Positions 13,948 to 22,133 of a DNA stretch of 35,115 nt are shown in pieces. Origin of the DNA: a virus; the IMG/VR virus record IMGVR_UViG_3300044998_001225, positions 1 to 35,115 of that record. One strand, given 5' to 3'. Under the pieces are notes generated by a model that was not told the DNA's origin, searched no databases, and was given only the letters and a program-made list of their open reading frames with translations. Made by a program: the position numbers and the translations under genes. Each line of letters opens with the position of its first letter. Position 1 is the stretch's first letter.

Positions 13948-14366
13948 CAGAGAGGCACCCCGCCAGGACTGCCGAGCCCGCCGGTCCCACCGCCACCGCC
14001 AGCCTGGCGGCCGCCCCCGGCGCCCGTGTCGGGGCGCCACTCGAGCCACCTCGCCGCCACCCGCACGTGCTCGGCCCCGACCGCCAGACGGTGGGCCTCG
14101 GGCGGGGCCACCGTCGTATAGACCTCCTCACCGACCATAAGCCTCGTCCCGACCTTGTCGAAAAGACCGGCGGAGCCGAGCGGGGCATAGACCGCGAACG
14201 CCCGGTCAGCCTCCACGCCGAACAGCCGGAAAGCCGCGTCCTGGGAGAGCGGCTGGACCTGGCAAGGCGTCGAACCCGCGTGCCGATAGGCCACGCCGTC
14301 GACCACCAGGTCGGCCCCCACCACAGGGGAGGGTTCGTAGACCTCGGCCACAGCGTCGAAGATCAC
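13947..14366 (-). CDS. Head closure (stopper) protein
   Basis: The protein has 139 residues. GTG 14366 overlaps the upstream stop as GTGA, which rejects a longer ORF starting at 14609. The core is a small beta-barrel-like protein (YRHAGSTPCQVQPLSQDAAF, then FAVYAPLGSAGLFDKVG and VGEEVYTTVAPPEAH), similar in layout to gp16/Hc1 head-closure proteins. The C-terminal ~25 residues are Gly-rich and low-complexity (GAGGGRQAGGGGGTGGLG), which is unusual for the family. It would close the portal channel after packaging. Confidence 0.6.
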   Translation of the reverse strand: MIFDAVAEVYEPSPVVGADLVVDGVAYRHAGSTPCQVQPLSQDAAFRLFGVEADRAFAVYAPLGSAGLFDKVGTRLMVGEEVYTTVAPPEAHRLAVGAEHVRVAARWLEWRPDTGAGGGRQAGGGGGTGGLGSPGGVPL

Positions 14367-15397
14367 AAGACCCCGTAAGCGCGGCCAAAGCCGTTGACCA
14401 GCGTCTCGATGTCGGCGGCCGACAGCACCGAGCCCCAGACCGCGACCTCGGCCACGTCCACGGCGGCGACCGCGTCGGCGGCCGTGTCGCCGACCTGGAC
14501 CGTCCCAGCGGTCACGGCGGCGCTCGAGGTCGCGGTCACCGGCGAGTTCAAGTTCAGCTGCACGGTCACGTTCCCACCGGCCGCCTTCGTCACGACCCCC
14601 ACGAACCACGTCCCCAACGATGGCAACGCGGTGTCGGCGACGTCCGAACCGCTCGCCCCCTTGAGGTGCGAGCTGTCGAACGCGAGCCTAGGCCCGTTCG
14701 TCCCGCCGACCTGGGCGATCCCGCGGACCGTCGCGTCAGCCGACCGGACCCGCGCCACCACCGCCAAGGTGCAAGGGGCCGCGAAGGCCGAGACGAGCGT
14801 CGCCATCGCGTCGTCCGTCCCGTCGAACTCGAGGTAAGGCCGCCCCTCGCCGGTGTTGCGCCGGACCGGCCTCGACCCGCTCGTCGACTGGGAAAGGTCG
14901 GCGTCCTGGGCCGAAGCGTCGTCCCAGGTCTGCACCGACGACCCCACCGGCTCCGTCAGCGAGTAGGCCGTGGCCCACAACAGGCACCCAGAAAGCTGGG
15001 TCGGCTGGAAGGTGCGGCGGCGGTTCAATGTCAGCGAAAAAGCCTTCGAGGTGAGCGACGTCCGCGCCGTCCCCGTGTCCCGCGAGACCATCGCATAGAC
15101 CGTCTTGTCCACGCTCGAGCCGGGCGGGGTAGAGAACCCGCCCAGGTCGTTCGCGCCGACCGACCAACGAAAATGGTTGCCCACTCGGGACAGCTCGACG
15201 GCCTGCAAGGTCGACTGGTCGACCAGATAGACCTTGTCCGTCGCCGAGTCGTAGTTCCAGGTCGGATGGTCGATGAAGAAGTCGATGCCCTGCACGTGGG
15301 AGGCGTCGATCGACTGGCCGACCGTCAGGCCCGAAGCCACGATGTTCGAGCTCGAGTCGCGCAAAGAGACGCTCAGAAATCCAGTGTCGACAGGCAT
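14363..15397 (-). CDS. Virion protein with C-terminal LamG/concanavalin-like domain
   Basis: The protein has 344 residues. ATG 15397 is 4 bases after the connector gene's stop. The N-terminal ~140 residues are beta-rich (ASGLTVGQSIDASHVQGIDF, VYLVDQSTLQAVELSRVG, VDKTVYAMVSRDTG). The rest shows the LamG-type pattern: LSGCLLWATAYSL, then WDDASAQDADL, PYLEFDGTDDAM, CTLAVVARVRS, WFVGVVTKAAGGNV, and a closing 'VDVAEVAVWGSVLSAADIETLVNGF'. That ending is characteristic of jellyroll lectin-like domains. Such domains bind sugars or decorate capsids. Its place between the connector and stopper genes suggests a capsid- or neck-attached adhesin (inference). Confidence 0.7.
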   Translation of the reverse strand: MPVDTGFLSVSLRDSSSNIVASGLTVGQSIDASHVQGIDFFIDHPTWNYDSATDKVYLVDQSTLQAVELSRVGNHFRWSVGANDLGGFSTPPGSSVDKTVYAMVSRDTGTARTSLTSKAFSLTLNRRRTFQPTQLSGCLLWATAYSLTEPVGSSVQTWDDASAQDADLSQSTSGSRPVRRNTGEGRPYLEFDGTDDAMATLVSAFAAPCTLAVVARVRSADATVRGIAQVGGTNGPRLAFDSSHLKGASGSDVADTALPSLGTWFVGVVTKAAGGNVTVQLNLNSPVTATSSAAVTAGTVQVGDTAADAVAAVDVAEVAVWGSVLSAADIETLVNGFGRAYGVL

Positions 15398-15401
15398 TGT
15401 T

Positions 15402-16016
15402 TCAGGCCACCACCCTTCGGTACGCGGAGACCGCCCGGTCAAAGGACGAGCGCCAATCGCCCAGCGCCGTCCCCGCCCCTTGGCCGTACGCCACCTCGAC
15501 GCTCCCCTGCCTCACCTTCGACACCGTCCCCGGCTTCTGGCTCGCATAAAGATAGGCCAGCGAGGCCGCGCCAGCCAAGACCGCCGCCTTGACCGCGGGA
15601 AGCGACCGGTGCCGCTCGTCCATCCGCCCCCGCACGCCCGTCACGCGGACCAAAGCGGGGGCCGCCTCGACGAAGGCCACGTGGGTGTAGGCCCAGCCTT
15701 GCTCGACCGCCCCCGCCGGCCACGGGCGCCACAGGCCCGCCCCGACCTCTTCCGCCGAGCCGTCCGCCCCGACCGCCTCCACCTTGGAGACCGACAGAAA
15801 GCCGGTCGAAAGGTCGACCGACCTCGAGCCTGGCTCGGCGCCGACCGTCAGCGACGACTCGGCTCCCGTCGCCAAAAACGGCACCCAGCCGGTCAGGCGC
15901 TCGAACTCTTCGACCGCCATCGCGCAAAACCCCTCGATGACCGGGTCGGAAGCGTCGGCCGCCAGCCCAGCCTTCCGCAAAAAAGCGGCGAGGTCGGTGG
16001 CCGAAACCAGCGTCAT
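15402..16016 (-). CDS. Head-tail connector (adaptor) protein
   Basis: The protein has 204 residues. ATG 16016 overlaps the small upstream gene's stop (ATGA). The N-terminal helical part (LVSATDLAAFLRKAGL, VIEGFCAMAVEEFERLTGW) followed by beta and helical C-terminus (AVKAAVLAGAASLAYLYASQ) fits HK97 gp6/SPP1 gp15-type adaptors. Those dock under the portal, and 'FErlTG' is a common phrase in the family. Gene order (capsid, adaptor, stopper, neck) agrees. Somewhat longer than the ~110-residue minimal adaptors because of a beta insertion at ~50-130. Confidence 0.7.
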   Translation of the reverse strand: MTLVSATDLAAFLRKAGLAADASDPVIEGFCAMAVEEFERLTGWVPFLATGAESSLTVGAEPGSRSVDLSTGFLSVSKVEAVGADGSAEEVGAGLWRPWPAGAVEQGWAYTHVAFVEAAPALVRVTGVRGRMDERHRSLPAVKAAVLAGAASLAYLYASQKPGTVSKVRQGSVEVAYGQGAGTALGDWRSSFDRAVSAYRRVVA

Positions 16017-16192
16017 GGCTTACGGCGCGGGCCCTTGACCGCCTTGTCGTCGACCGTCGGGACGCGGCCCTCGGCCGCCCGGCGCAAGGCCTCGAGCTCC
16101 TCGGCCCCCACGAGGCGCCGCGAACCGTCGGTCATCTCGACCCAGGTCTTCCCGTCCTCGGCGCCCCACACGCGCACGAATTTTGGCTCCAT
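16013..16192 (-). CDS. Small basic/acidic 59-residue protein, unknown
   Basis: ATG 16192, TGA 16013-16015, overlapping the adaptor start as ATGA. The product starts MEPKFVRVWGAEDGKTWVEM and ends in a basic tail (KAVKGPRRKP). The middle AEELEALRRAAEGR is a likely helix. Small proteins of this kind with a short beta hairpin and a helix are frequent between the capsid and adaptor genes in HK97-type phages, role unknown. No Shine-Dalgarno is seen; CGTACT lies 7 bases upstream. A strong hairpin (16205-16233) precedes it, so its expression may depend on read-through. Confidence 0.72.
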   Translation of the reverse strand: MEPKFVRVWGAEDGKTWVEMTDGSRRLVGAEELEALRRAAEGRVPTVDDKAVKGPRRKP

Positions 16193-16204
16193 ACAAAACA
16201 GTAC

Positions 16205-16233
16205 GGGCGGCCCCCGGTGACAGGGGGCCGCCC
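16205..16233 (-). terminator. Rho-independent-type hairpin after the capsid accessory gene
   Basis: A perfect 11-bp GC stem (GGGCGGCCCCC / GGGGGCCGCCC) with a 7-base loop lies 17 bases past the stop of the leftward gene at 16250. On the minus strand it is followed by CGTACTGTTTTGT, a partly T-rich tract. It would reduce read-through from the highly expressed capsid genes into the neck and tail genes. Confidence 0.7.
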
Positions 16234-16249
16234 TCCCAGCCTCGGCGCG

Positions 16250-16735
16250 TCAGGTCGCGCTCGGGGTCGGGTTGTTCAGGACCTGGAGCGACTCGACGCC
16301 GCCCGCAGAAGTCCCTTGCGAGACCGGCTCGTTGCCAGAGTTGAACCTGACCACGAGCATCGAGAGCACGGTCACGTTGCCGCCCGTGCGCTGATAGTTC
16401 AGTCGCAAGTAGCGCCGCTGAGGCCGGTAGACCTCTACGATCAGCAGCTTGTTGTCGTCAGTGTCCGCGTCGTTGGCCAGGGTCGCGATCCGGTCGACCG
16501 TGCCCGAGCCGTACGTCCCGGACGTGTCCGAGTTCTTGAGCGTCCCCGTGAACACGCCGCTCGCCGCGATCGTCCCGAGGCAGACGATGACCATCACGCT
16601 GTTGTAGCCAGCCATGTCGATCTCCGTCCCCGTCGTCACGACCGCGCCGTCGGTGCCCGCGGCCAGCGTGTAGTTCGTCCCGTCGATCGGCCAAAGGTCG
16701 ATCCGGGCCCCGTCCATGATGTTGTGGCCGGTCAT
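16250..16735 (-). CDS. Capsid-associated beta-rich protein, possible decoration protein
   Basis: The protein has 161 residues. ATG 16735 overlaps the capsid gene's stop by one base (TAATG), so the two are translationally coupled; a longer frame upstream is therefore rejected. The sequence is beta-rich (YTLAAGTDGAVVTTGTEIDM, YNSVMVIVCLGTIAASG, KLLIVEVYRPQRRYLRLNY, NVTVLSMLVVRFNSG). This resembles the family that follows capsid genes in many siphoviruses. It opens with a GxNI-x-DG phrase (GHNIMDGARIDLWP). A decoration or capsid-stabilising role is inferred from position and coupling. Confidence 0.65.
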   Translation of the reverse strand: MTGHNIMDGARIDLWPIDGTNYTLAAGTDGAVVTTGTEIDMAGYNSVMVIVCLGTIAASGVFTGTLKNSDTSGTYGSGTVDRIATLANDADTDDNKLLIVEVYRPQRRYLRLNYQRTGGNVTVLSMLVVRFNSGNEPVSQGTSAGGVESLQVLNNPTPSAT

Positions 16736-18036
16736 TAGCTTTGCACTCCTACGCGCAACGCGCGATAGTTCATCACGTCCCCGCCGACTCGGAACCGGAA
16801 CACCCAGCCGACCTGGTTCGCACGGAGCGAGGCCCCGTCGGACTGGCCATACGGATGGGCGGTCAGGCCGACGCGTTCGACCCAATAGTAGCCTTCTTTA
16901 AAATCGCCGTAAACGGCGATGTTGTTGCCGCTGCCCGCGCTCGGCATGTAAGCGGAGAACAGGGCCTGGTAACCGGCGAGCTGCTCCACGAACGGAGCGG
17001 CGAGCCCCGCGATCTGCGAGCGCCAGCCGATAAGCCCGCCACCGGTGCCGGTGTCGAGCTGGGCGATCGCCGTCCAGACCGTCGTCGAGTCGCAAAGGAA
17101 CATGCCGTTCCGCCGGTACTGCGGCGCCAGGGCGCCGAGCAGGCTCATTAGGCCGTTCTTGCTGACCGGGTTGCCGACGTTCGTCGTCCCCGGGTTGTAG
17201 GCCGTGCCGACCGCCCGCAGGATGCCGGAAGGCCGACCGACCCCGTTCCCGTTGACGATGTTGTTCTCGGCCGCGTCGAGCTCGTAAACGTTCTTCGCCT
17301 GGTCGACGAGGAACGCCTGAAGGTCGACCTCGGCGTCCTCGATCAGGTCGCGGCTGGCCCTAATGTCGAACGAGCCGGTGAAGACCGGGATCCGCTTGGT
17401 CCCCCAGTTCTGCATGGCCGTGTCCTCGGTCGTCGTCCCGGCCTCGCCGGACCACTGCACGCGCACCCCGGTTGGGACCGTGTCGCTCGTGGCCGCCGTC
17501 GGCTCCAGCCGCATGAACTGGAGGACGTCCTTGGACGTCCGGACCCGGTTCACGGCCCCGAGCACCGCGGTCGGGTGCGGCCTGCGGACCAAGATCTCGC
17601 TCGCGATGTCCGCTGGGACCAGCACGCCGCCGTCGACGTCCCGCCCTTCGGCCAGCGCCTTCAGGTCGGCCTGGTCCTCGCGCCGCCGCATGAACCGCAT
17701 GAAAGCGGCCTTGTAAGACGGCTCCAAAGTCTTGCGGAGGGTCTGCGTCAGCTCCCCGCCCTCGTCGCAGACGTACGCCTTCGTCGTCGCGTCGGGGTCG
17801 GGGTTCAGGCCGACCGTCACCGCGTCGCCGGTCGGCGCGAAGCTCACGCCGCGCGACCATTCGTCCAGGCCTTCGGCCCGTTTCAGCATGTCGATGTCGC
17901 TTTTCAGCGACTCGGCTTTCTCCAAAGCCGCCTCCAACCGTTCTCGCGAATCGGGCGAGTCGAGGTCGGCCAGCAAGGCCGCCACCGCGCTCGACGCTTC
18001 GCGGAACTCCTTTTGTTTTTCTTGTAGGGTCGTCAT
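16735..18036 (-). CDS. HK97-family major capsid protein
   Basis: The protein has 433 residues from ATG 18036; a 29-residue longer frame lacks support because it overlaps the protease end. Residues 1-55 are a charged coiled-coil (TTLQEKQKEFREASSAV...), the delta/scaffold domain usually removed by the neighbouring protease. The HK97 fold follows: 'ALAEGRDVDGGVLVPADIAS', the P-domain/E-loop region, then 'NIVNGNGVGRPSGIL', and the ending 'VGLTAHPYGQSDGASLRANQ' with 'VNYRAL'-type closing strand (VMNYRALRVG). These match the phage major capsid signature closely. Prohead protease is directly upstream. Confidence 0.93.
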   Translation of the reverse strand: MTTLQEKQKEFREASSAVAALLADLDSPDSRERLEAALEKAESLKSDIDMLKRAEGLDEWSRGVSFAPTGDAVTVGLNPDPDATTKAYVCDEGGELTQTLRKTLEPSYKAAFMRFMRRREDQADLKALAEGRDVDGGVLVPADIASEILVRRPHPTAVLGAVNRVRTSKDVLQFMRLEPTAATSDTVPTGVRVQWSGEAGTTTEDTAMQNWGTKRIPVFTGSFDIRASRDLIEDAEVDLQAFLVDQAKNVYELDAAENNIVNGNGVGRPSGILRAVGTAYNPGTTNVGNPVSKNGLMSLLGALAPQYRRNGMFLCDSTTVWTAIAQLDTGTGGGLIGWRSQIAGLAAPFVEQLAGYQALFSAYMPSAGSGNNIAVYGDFKEGYYWVERVGLTAHPYGQSDGASLRANQVGWVFRFRVGGDVMNYRALRVGVQS

Positions 18037-18046
18037 CTTGTTCGAG

Positions 18047-18898
18047 TCAGCCTCCGTCCACCGCAAGAAAGGCGCGGGCGCGAAGCACCAAGACTTCAGC
18101 GTCAGCGGCCCGGCTGTCCTCAAGCGGCGCGGCCATGTCCGCGACGAGCGCGTCCAACGACCGGAGCAGGTCGTGGGCCTGGGCCAGCCTCTCAGGGCTG
18201 ACCGGCCGACCGTCCGCCGACCTCGTGCCGAGGTACCTGGCGAGACGGACTTTCACCCCCTCGACAGCTGCGAGCACTGTCTCGATGTGGTCTTCAAGAG
18301 TCATCGGGACTTGCGAGCCGTCCCCTCCAAAAACGTCCTTCACGGCCCCGGCCACCGCCCTCGGGTTCATCGGCACCGTCACGACCGAGACCTCGAAAAG
18401 CTCCTCGACCTTCTCCACCAGCCAGCACGGCCCCTCGTGGCCCGCGATCTGGGCATAGTCGAGGTCCATCCCGCGCCCCATGGCGTACTCCACCAACGAC
18501 CCCGCGGTCCTGAAAAACACGTAGCCTGGCTCGCCGACCCGGAAACCGATGGAAAGCCCGGTCTCGAGCCCTGCCGCGCCCCTTTCCGCCATCACGCGCC
18601 GGACCCGCTGGGCGCTGTCGTCCGAGTGGAACTCCGCCTCGATGTGCAAAGACCGGTTGTCGGCCCATGCCGAGACCGGCATGGCGACCGGCACGTCGCC
18701 CCAGTCGTGGCCCACGAGCACAGAGCCGCCCTTCAAAAAACCGTCCAACGCGCCGTCGAAAGCGCCCGGGGCGATCACGTCGCCCCCTCTGTCCACGTTC
18801 CCGATACCGGCCGCCCGGCCGACGAACGAGCCGTTCCCGCCGTCCTCGACGGCTTTGTAGAACGCTTGACCGCTCAGGCGCAGGACCTTGTTCGCCAC
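18047..18898 (-). CDS. Prohead (HK97-type) serine protease
   Basis: The protein has 283 residues and starts at GTG 18898. It contains the family's His and Ser positions: His64 in VLVGHDWGDVPV and Ser116 in LETGLSIGFR. The opening 'FVGRAAGIGNVDRGGDVIAPGAF' (residues 25-47, two halves) is the usual substrate-binding start ('dr.gD.i.pGAF'). The C-terminal ~90 residues are helical and charged and may act as the scaffold. It cleaves the capsid delta domain during maturation. A GCGTACC motif 10 bases before the GTG replaces a Shine-Dalgarno. Confidence 0.92.
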   Translation of the reverse strand: MANKVLRLSGQAFYKAVEDGGNGSFVGRAAGIGNVDRGGDVIAPGAFDGALDGFLKGGSVLVGHDWGDVPVAMPVSAWADNRSLHIEAEFHSDDSAQRVRRVMAERGAAGLETGLSIGFRVGEPGYVFFRTAGSLVEYAMGRGMDLDYAQIAGHEGPCWLVEKVEELFEVSVVTVPMNPRAVAGAVKDVFGGDGSQVPMTLEDHIETVLAAVEGVKVRLARYLGTRSADGRPVSPERLAQAHDLLRSLDALVADMAAPLEDSRAADAEVLVLRARAFLAVDGG

Positions 18899-18914
18899 TT
18901 CGCAGAATGGTACG

Positions 18915-19517
18915 CTAAAGCGGCTCGAAACCGGTCGCGCCGTCCGCCCGCACCAGCACGCACTTGCAGTTCGTCAGGCACGCCGTCCCCCCCTCGCCGG
19001 GCAACCAGCCCAGTTCGTCGCGCCTCCAAGGGCTCATCGCCGCGAGCGTCGGACAGTCGACGCAGTGCTCGACCGCGGTCATGACCCAGGCGAACTCGGC
19101 GTCCTCCGGCCCAGCCTCCACCCAGGCCCGGTTCGCCGTCCCCCGGTACTTTTGCGGGTACAGCTGCGCCCGGGCCGCGGCCCGGTCCGGGTCCTCGTCG
19201 TAGCGCCCGTCCTCCAGGTCGGCGAGGAACCTCAGCGACCATTCCGACTCCGCGTCCACGATCGCCCTCGCGACGAGCCCGTCGCCCTCGTCGTCGTCCG
19301 CCAAGTCCCCGGCGAGGCGCCGCCCCAGGGCCCAAGAGCGCCGGTGGCCGCCCCAAAGCTCGGCGTTGAAGTCCTCGTACCACCGCGCGAAGTCCCGCGT
19401 GGCCAAGGCCCTCCTGGTCAAGTCCGCGAGCGCGTCCGAGGACGAGGCGACCTCCCGGGCCAGGGCGGCCTGGGCCTCGCCCCGCGACGGGGCGGGCTCA
19501 GCCTTCCAAAGCCGCAC
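18915..19517 (-). CDS. Phage head morphogenesis protein (SPP1 gp7-like)
   Basis: The protein has 200 residues; GTG 19517 lies 20 bases inside the portal gene's end. The C-terminal third holds the Cys/His cluster typical of this family: HCVDCPTLAAM followed by GTACLTNCKCVL. The N-terminus is helical (GEAQAALAREVASSSDALAD). Members bind the portal and are packaged in the head in a few copies. It is shorter than the usual ~300 residues. Placement between portal and protease is standard. Confidence 0.8.
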   Translation of the reverse strand: MRLWKAEPAPSRGEAQAALAREVASSSDALADLTRRALATRDFARWYEDFNAELWGGHRRSWALGRRLAGDLADDDEGDGLVARAIVDAESEWSLRFLADLEDGRYDEDPDRAAARAQLYPQKYRGTANRAWVEAGPEDAEFAWVMTAVEHCVDCPTLAAMSPWRRDELGWLPGEGGTACLTNCKCVLVRADGATGFEPL

Positions 19518-20787
19518 GGCGCCCCCTGGCCCTCCGCCCGGCCGCCTCGAAGGCCGCGAGGCGAGGGTTCGCGCCGAACAAGTCCGTCGCGAACACCGAG
19601 TCCCGCGCCTCGTCCACCTCCAGGCCGAGCCGCGACCGCACGTCGGCCCTGGTGAGGACGCCCGCGCGGTAGGCGTCGGAAAGTCTGGCGTACAACCGGT
19701 CTTGGTCGTCCTGCAACGCCCGCACGCCCGACCAGTCGGCCCGGACCTCGAGGGCCGGGTCCGCGAACCACCGCCTCGCCTCGCGCTGGAGCTGGGCGCA
19801 GAACAGCGACTTGAGCGGGATCACGCCCTTCTCCCAGGCCGACTCGACCGCCTCGCGGTAGTTCGAATACGTCTTGTCGTCGCTCGGCAGGTCGAGAGCC
19901 ATGGCCGACAGCCCCAGCGCCGCGAGGACGCGCTGGGCGGGGACCGACCGGAGCGGCCCGAGGTCCATCTCTTTCGGCTTCGCCGAGCTCGCGTGGACGT
20001 CGAACGGCACCGGCATCACCGCGACCCTGCCCTGCCCGTCGCGCGAGTACACCGCCCGGAGAGACTCCTTCAGCGAGGCCTGCTGCTCGGTGGTCAACGA
20101 CAGGTCCCCCTTCGGAGTCAGCATCAACGGGGGCACACCCCAGTTCGCCAGCATGGCCGCGCTGTAGGTCGAGGCCAGGTTGTCCGTCGCGACCTCGCGC
20201 AACAAGGCCGCGAGCGGCGAAAGGCCGAGCCGCACGTCCTGCGGGTCGAGGCCCCAACGGAAGTGGACGACGCGCTCGGGCGGGTAGACCGTCTCCGTGC
20301 CGTCCGGCGAGCGGTGCCGATAGGCCCCGACGAGCTTGCCGCCCCCGCCGCCGGTGGGAGTCACGTCGAAATGAGGAAGATAGCCGAACTGGGGCGTCCC
20401 GTCGTTGCGGGAGCCGATCAGCCAATAGGCGTTTCCGCTCACCGCCATCGAGAGCACCGTCGGCGACCAGAGCTCCGACCCGGAGTACCATGGGTTCGGG
20501 TCGTCGAGCGCCGCCGCGAGCGGGTGGCGGGGGTCGCGGACGAAAGTCCCCGAGCCGTCCGTCCTTCCGACCACCACCGGCGCCTCGTGCCAGTTCGAGG
20601 CGATCCAGTTGACGGCGATCGCGACGACCGCGTTGTCATAAAGCTTCCCGGCCTCCCTCGCCCAGTCGACCCGGGAAGCGGGCGCGAAGAACCTCCACCA
20701 GGCGTCCGTCTGGACCGGCGCCGCCACGAGCGAGTCCTCGAGGCGCCCTAGGCCAAGGAACCGTTTGAGGCGCCGGGCGATCGTCAC
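19498..20787 (-). CDS. Portal protein
   Basis: The protein has 429 residues. I prefer GTG 20787 (TIARRLKRFLGLGRLEDS...). It gives the normal short N-terminus and lies 7 bases behind the CGTACC motif also seen before other uncoupled late genes. TTG 20805, overlapping the terminase stop, is the alternative. Family features are 'AVVAIAVNWIASNWHEAPV', 'LSMAVSGNAYWLIG', 'VVHFRWGLDPQD' with 'GLSPLAALLREV', 'GVPPLMLTPKG', and the long helix end 'RAGVLTRADVRSRLGLE'. These are typical of HK97-type (Phage_portal) proteins. It forms the dodecameric DNA channel. Confidence 0.93.
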   Translation of the reverse strand: MTIARRLKRFLGLGRLEDSLVAAPVQTDAWWRFFAPASRVDWAREAGKLYDNAVVAIAVNWIASNWHEAPVVVGRTDGSGTFVRDPRHPLAAALDDPNPWYSGSELWSPTVLSMAVSGNAYWLIGSRNDGTPQFGYLPHFDVTPTGGGGGKLVGAYRHRSPDGTETVYPPERVVHFRWGLDPQDVRLGLSPLAALLREVATDNLASTYSAAMLANWGVPPLMLTPKGDLSLTTEQQASLKESLRAVYSRDGQGRVAVMPVPFDVHASSAKPKEMDLGPLRSVPAQRVLAALGLSAMALDLPSDDKTYSNYREAVESAWEKGVIPLKSLFCAQLQREARRWFADPALEVRADWSGVRALQDDQDRLYARLSDAYRAGVLTRADVRSRLGLEVDEARDSVFATDLFGANPRLAAFEAAGRRARGRRAALEG

Positions 20788-20801
20788 ACTGTCCGGTACG
20801 C

Positions 20802-22133
20802 TCAAGCCCAAAACGCCTCCGCCGAGCCCCTTGAACAAAGCTCCCGAAAAGCGTCGGAGAGGGCGTCGACCTGGTCGTCGTTCTGGCCAAGCGGGAACGA
20901 GGCGAGCTCGTCGAGGAACTTCCGGTTCCAAGGGCCCGCCAGGACCCTCAGGTTCCCGGCGCCCGCCTGGGCGGCCACCGGCCCCGCCCTGACCTCCTTC
21001 GAGCCGGTCGGCCTGACCGCGCGAAAGCGGAACCCGGCGAAGAGCCGCGCCCAGGCCGCGACCTGCGCGACCCCGGCCGCGCCAGGGTCCTCCGGCACCA
21101 CCACCGTGGTCTCGGGGCCGTCCGCCTCGGCCACCCGGCGCATCCTGGCGTCCCGGTCGCCGGGCCCCAGCCTAAACCGGTCGACGTCCGTCGCGTAAAA
21201 CCGCCCCGAGCCGTCCGGCCCCTCCAGCAAAAGACCGACCGTCCAGTCGCCCTTCGTCGTGGCCCCGACGTCCCAGGCCCGGCAGCGACGGAGCCTCGGC
21301 GGGACGTCCTGGACCACCGCGACCCGGTCCACGTCGAACAGCCCGCCCGACCCCGGCGCCGGGCTCTGCTGATAAAGCGCCGACCAAGAGCGCGGGTCCA
21401 TCGTCTCCCGCCGCCGCCGCAAGTAGGAGGCGTCGAAGGTCTCCGGCCAAAGCGCCTCGTCGTCCCCCGACAGCGCGGGAAGGGCCAGCTCCGTCCACTC
21501 GCCCGGCTCCAAGGCCTTCAGCCTTCCCGCCAGGTCGTCCTCGTGCCACCTCGTCATCACCACGACGACCCAGGCGCCGGGCTGGAGGCGGGTCGCCAGG
21601 TCGTCCTGCCACCACTCCCAGACCCGGTCGCGGAAGACGACCGAGTCGGCCTGGGCCCGGTTCCGGACGGGGTCGTCGACCACCACGCCGTCGAAGCCGA
21701 CGCCGGTCGGAGGCGACCCCACGCCGCGGGCCATCAAGACCCCGCCCGCGCTGGTCTCCCACTCGTCGCTCGCCGACTTCTCGCCACTGAGGGCGACGAC
21801 CGAGGCCGCGACCGACCGCGCCTTCCTCGCCAGGCGCTGAGCGAAGCGCTCGTTGTAGCCCGTCATGAGGAACGACCGGTCGGGCCGGTGCGACAGGGCC
21901 GCGACCGGGAGCCGGACCGTCAGGTTCTCCGTCTTCCCGTGCCTCGGCGGCATCGAGACGATCAGGCGCTTCAGGTCACCGTCGAGCACCGCCTGGCAGT
22001 ACTCCGCGATCCTCGCGACGTGGGCAGGGAACCTTGACCAGTCACTCCTGTACGTCCGGTCCAGAAAGCTCAGGTAGTCCGGAGCCGCCGACCGGACGAA
22101 CGAGATCAAGGTTTCTCTTTCGTCTCTCGACAA
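20802..22133 (-). CDS. terL: Terminase large subunit
   Basis: The protein has 443 residues. Walker A is at 62-68 (PPRHGKT), Walker B at ~148-154 (DGVVVDDP), and the 'TRWHEDDLAGRL' motif at ~194-205 with 'LPAL' after it is typical of this group. The RNase H-type nuclease domain follows, with first Asp in RAWDVGATTKGD (~288) and the last acidic motif in QNDDQVDALSDAF near the C-terminus. It pumps and cuts phage DNA. The chosen TTG 22133 has GGAGG nine bases upstream, giving a 92-base overlap with the small terminase gene. Later starts would cut into the conserved N-terminus. Confidence 0.95.
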   Translation of the reverse strand: MSRDERETLISFVRSAAPDYLSFLDRTYRSDWSRFPAHVARIAEYCQAVLDGDLKRLIVSMPPRHGKTENLTVRLPVAALSHRPDRSFLMTGYNERFAQRLARKARSVAASVVALSGEKSASDEWETSAGGVLMARGVGSPPTGVGFDGVVVDDPVRNRAQADSVVFRDRVWEWWQDDLATRLQPGAWVVVVMTRWHEDDLAGRLKALEPGEWTELALPALSGDDEALWPETFDASYLRRRRETMDPRSWSALYQQSPAPGSGGLFDVDRVAVVQDVPPRLRRCRAWDVGATTKGDWTVGLLLEGPDGSGRFYATDVDRFRLGPGDRDARMRRVAEADGPETTVVVPEDPGAAGVAQVAAWARLFAGFRFRAVRPTGSKEVRAGPVAAQAGAGNLRVLAGPWNRKFLDELASFPLGQNDDQVDALSDAFRELCSRGSAEAFWA

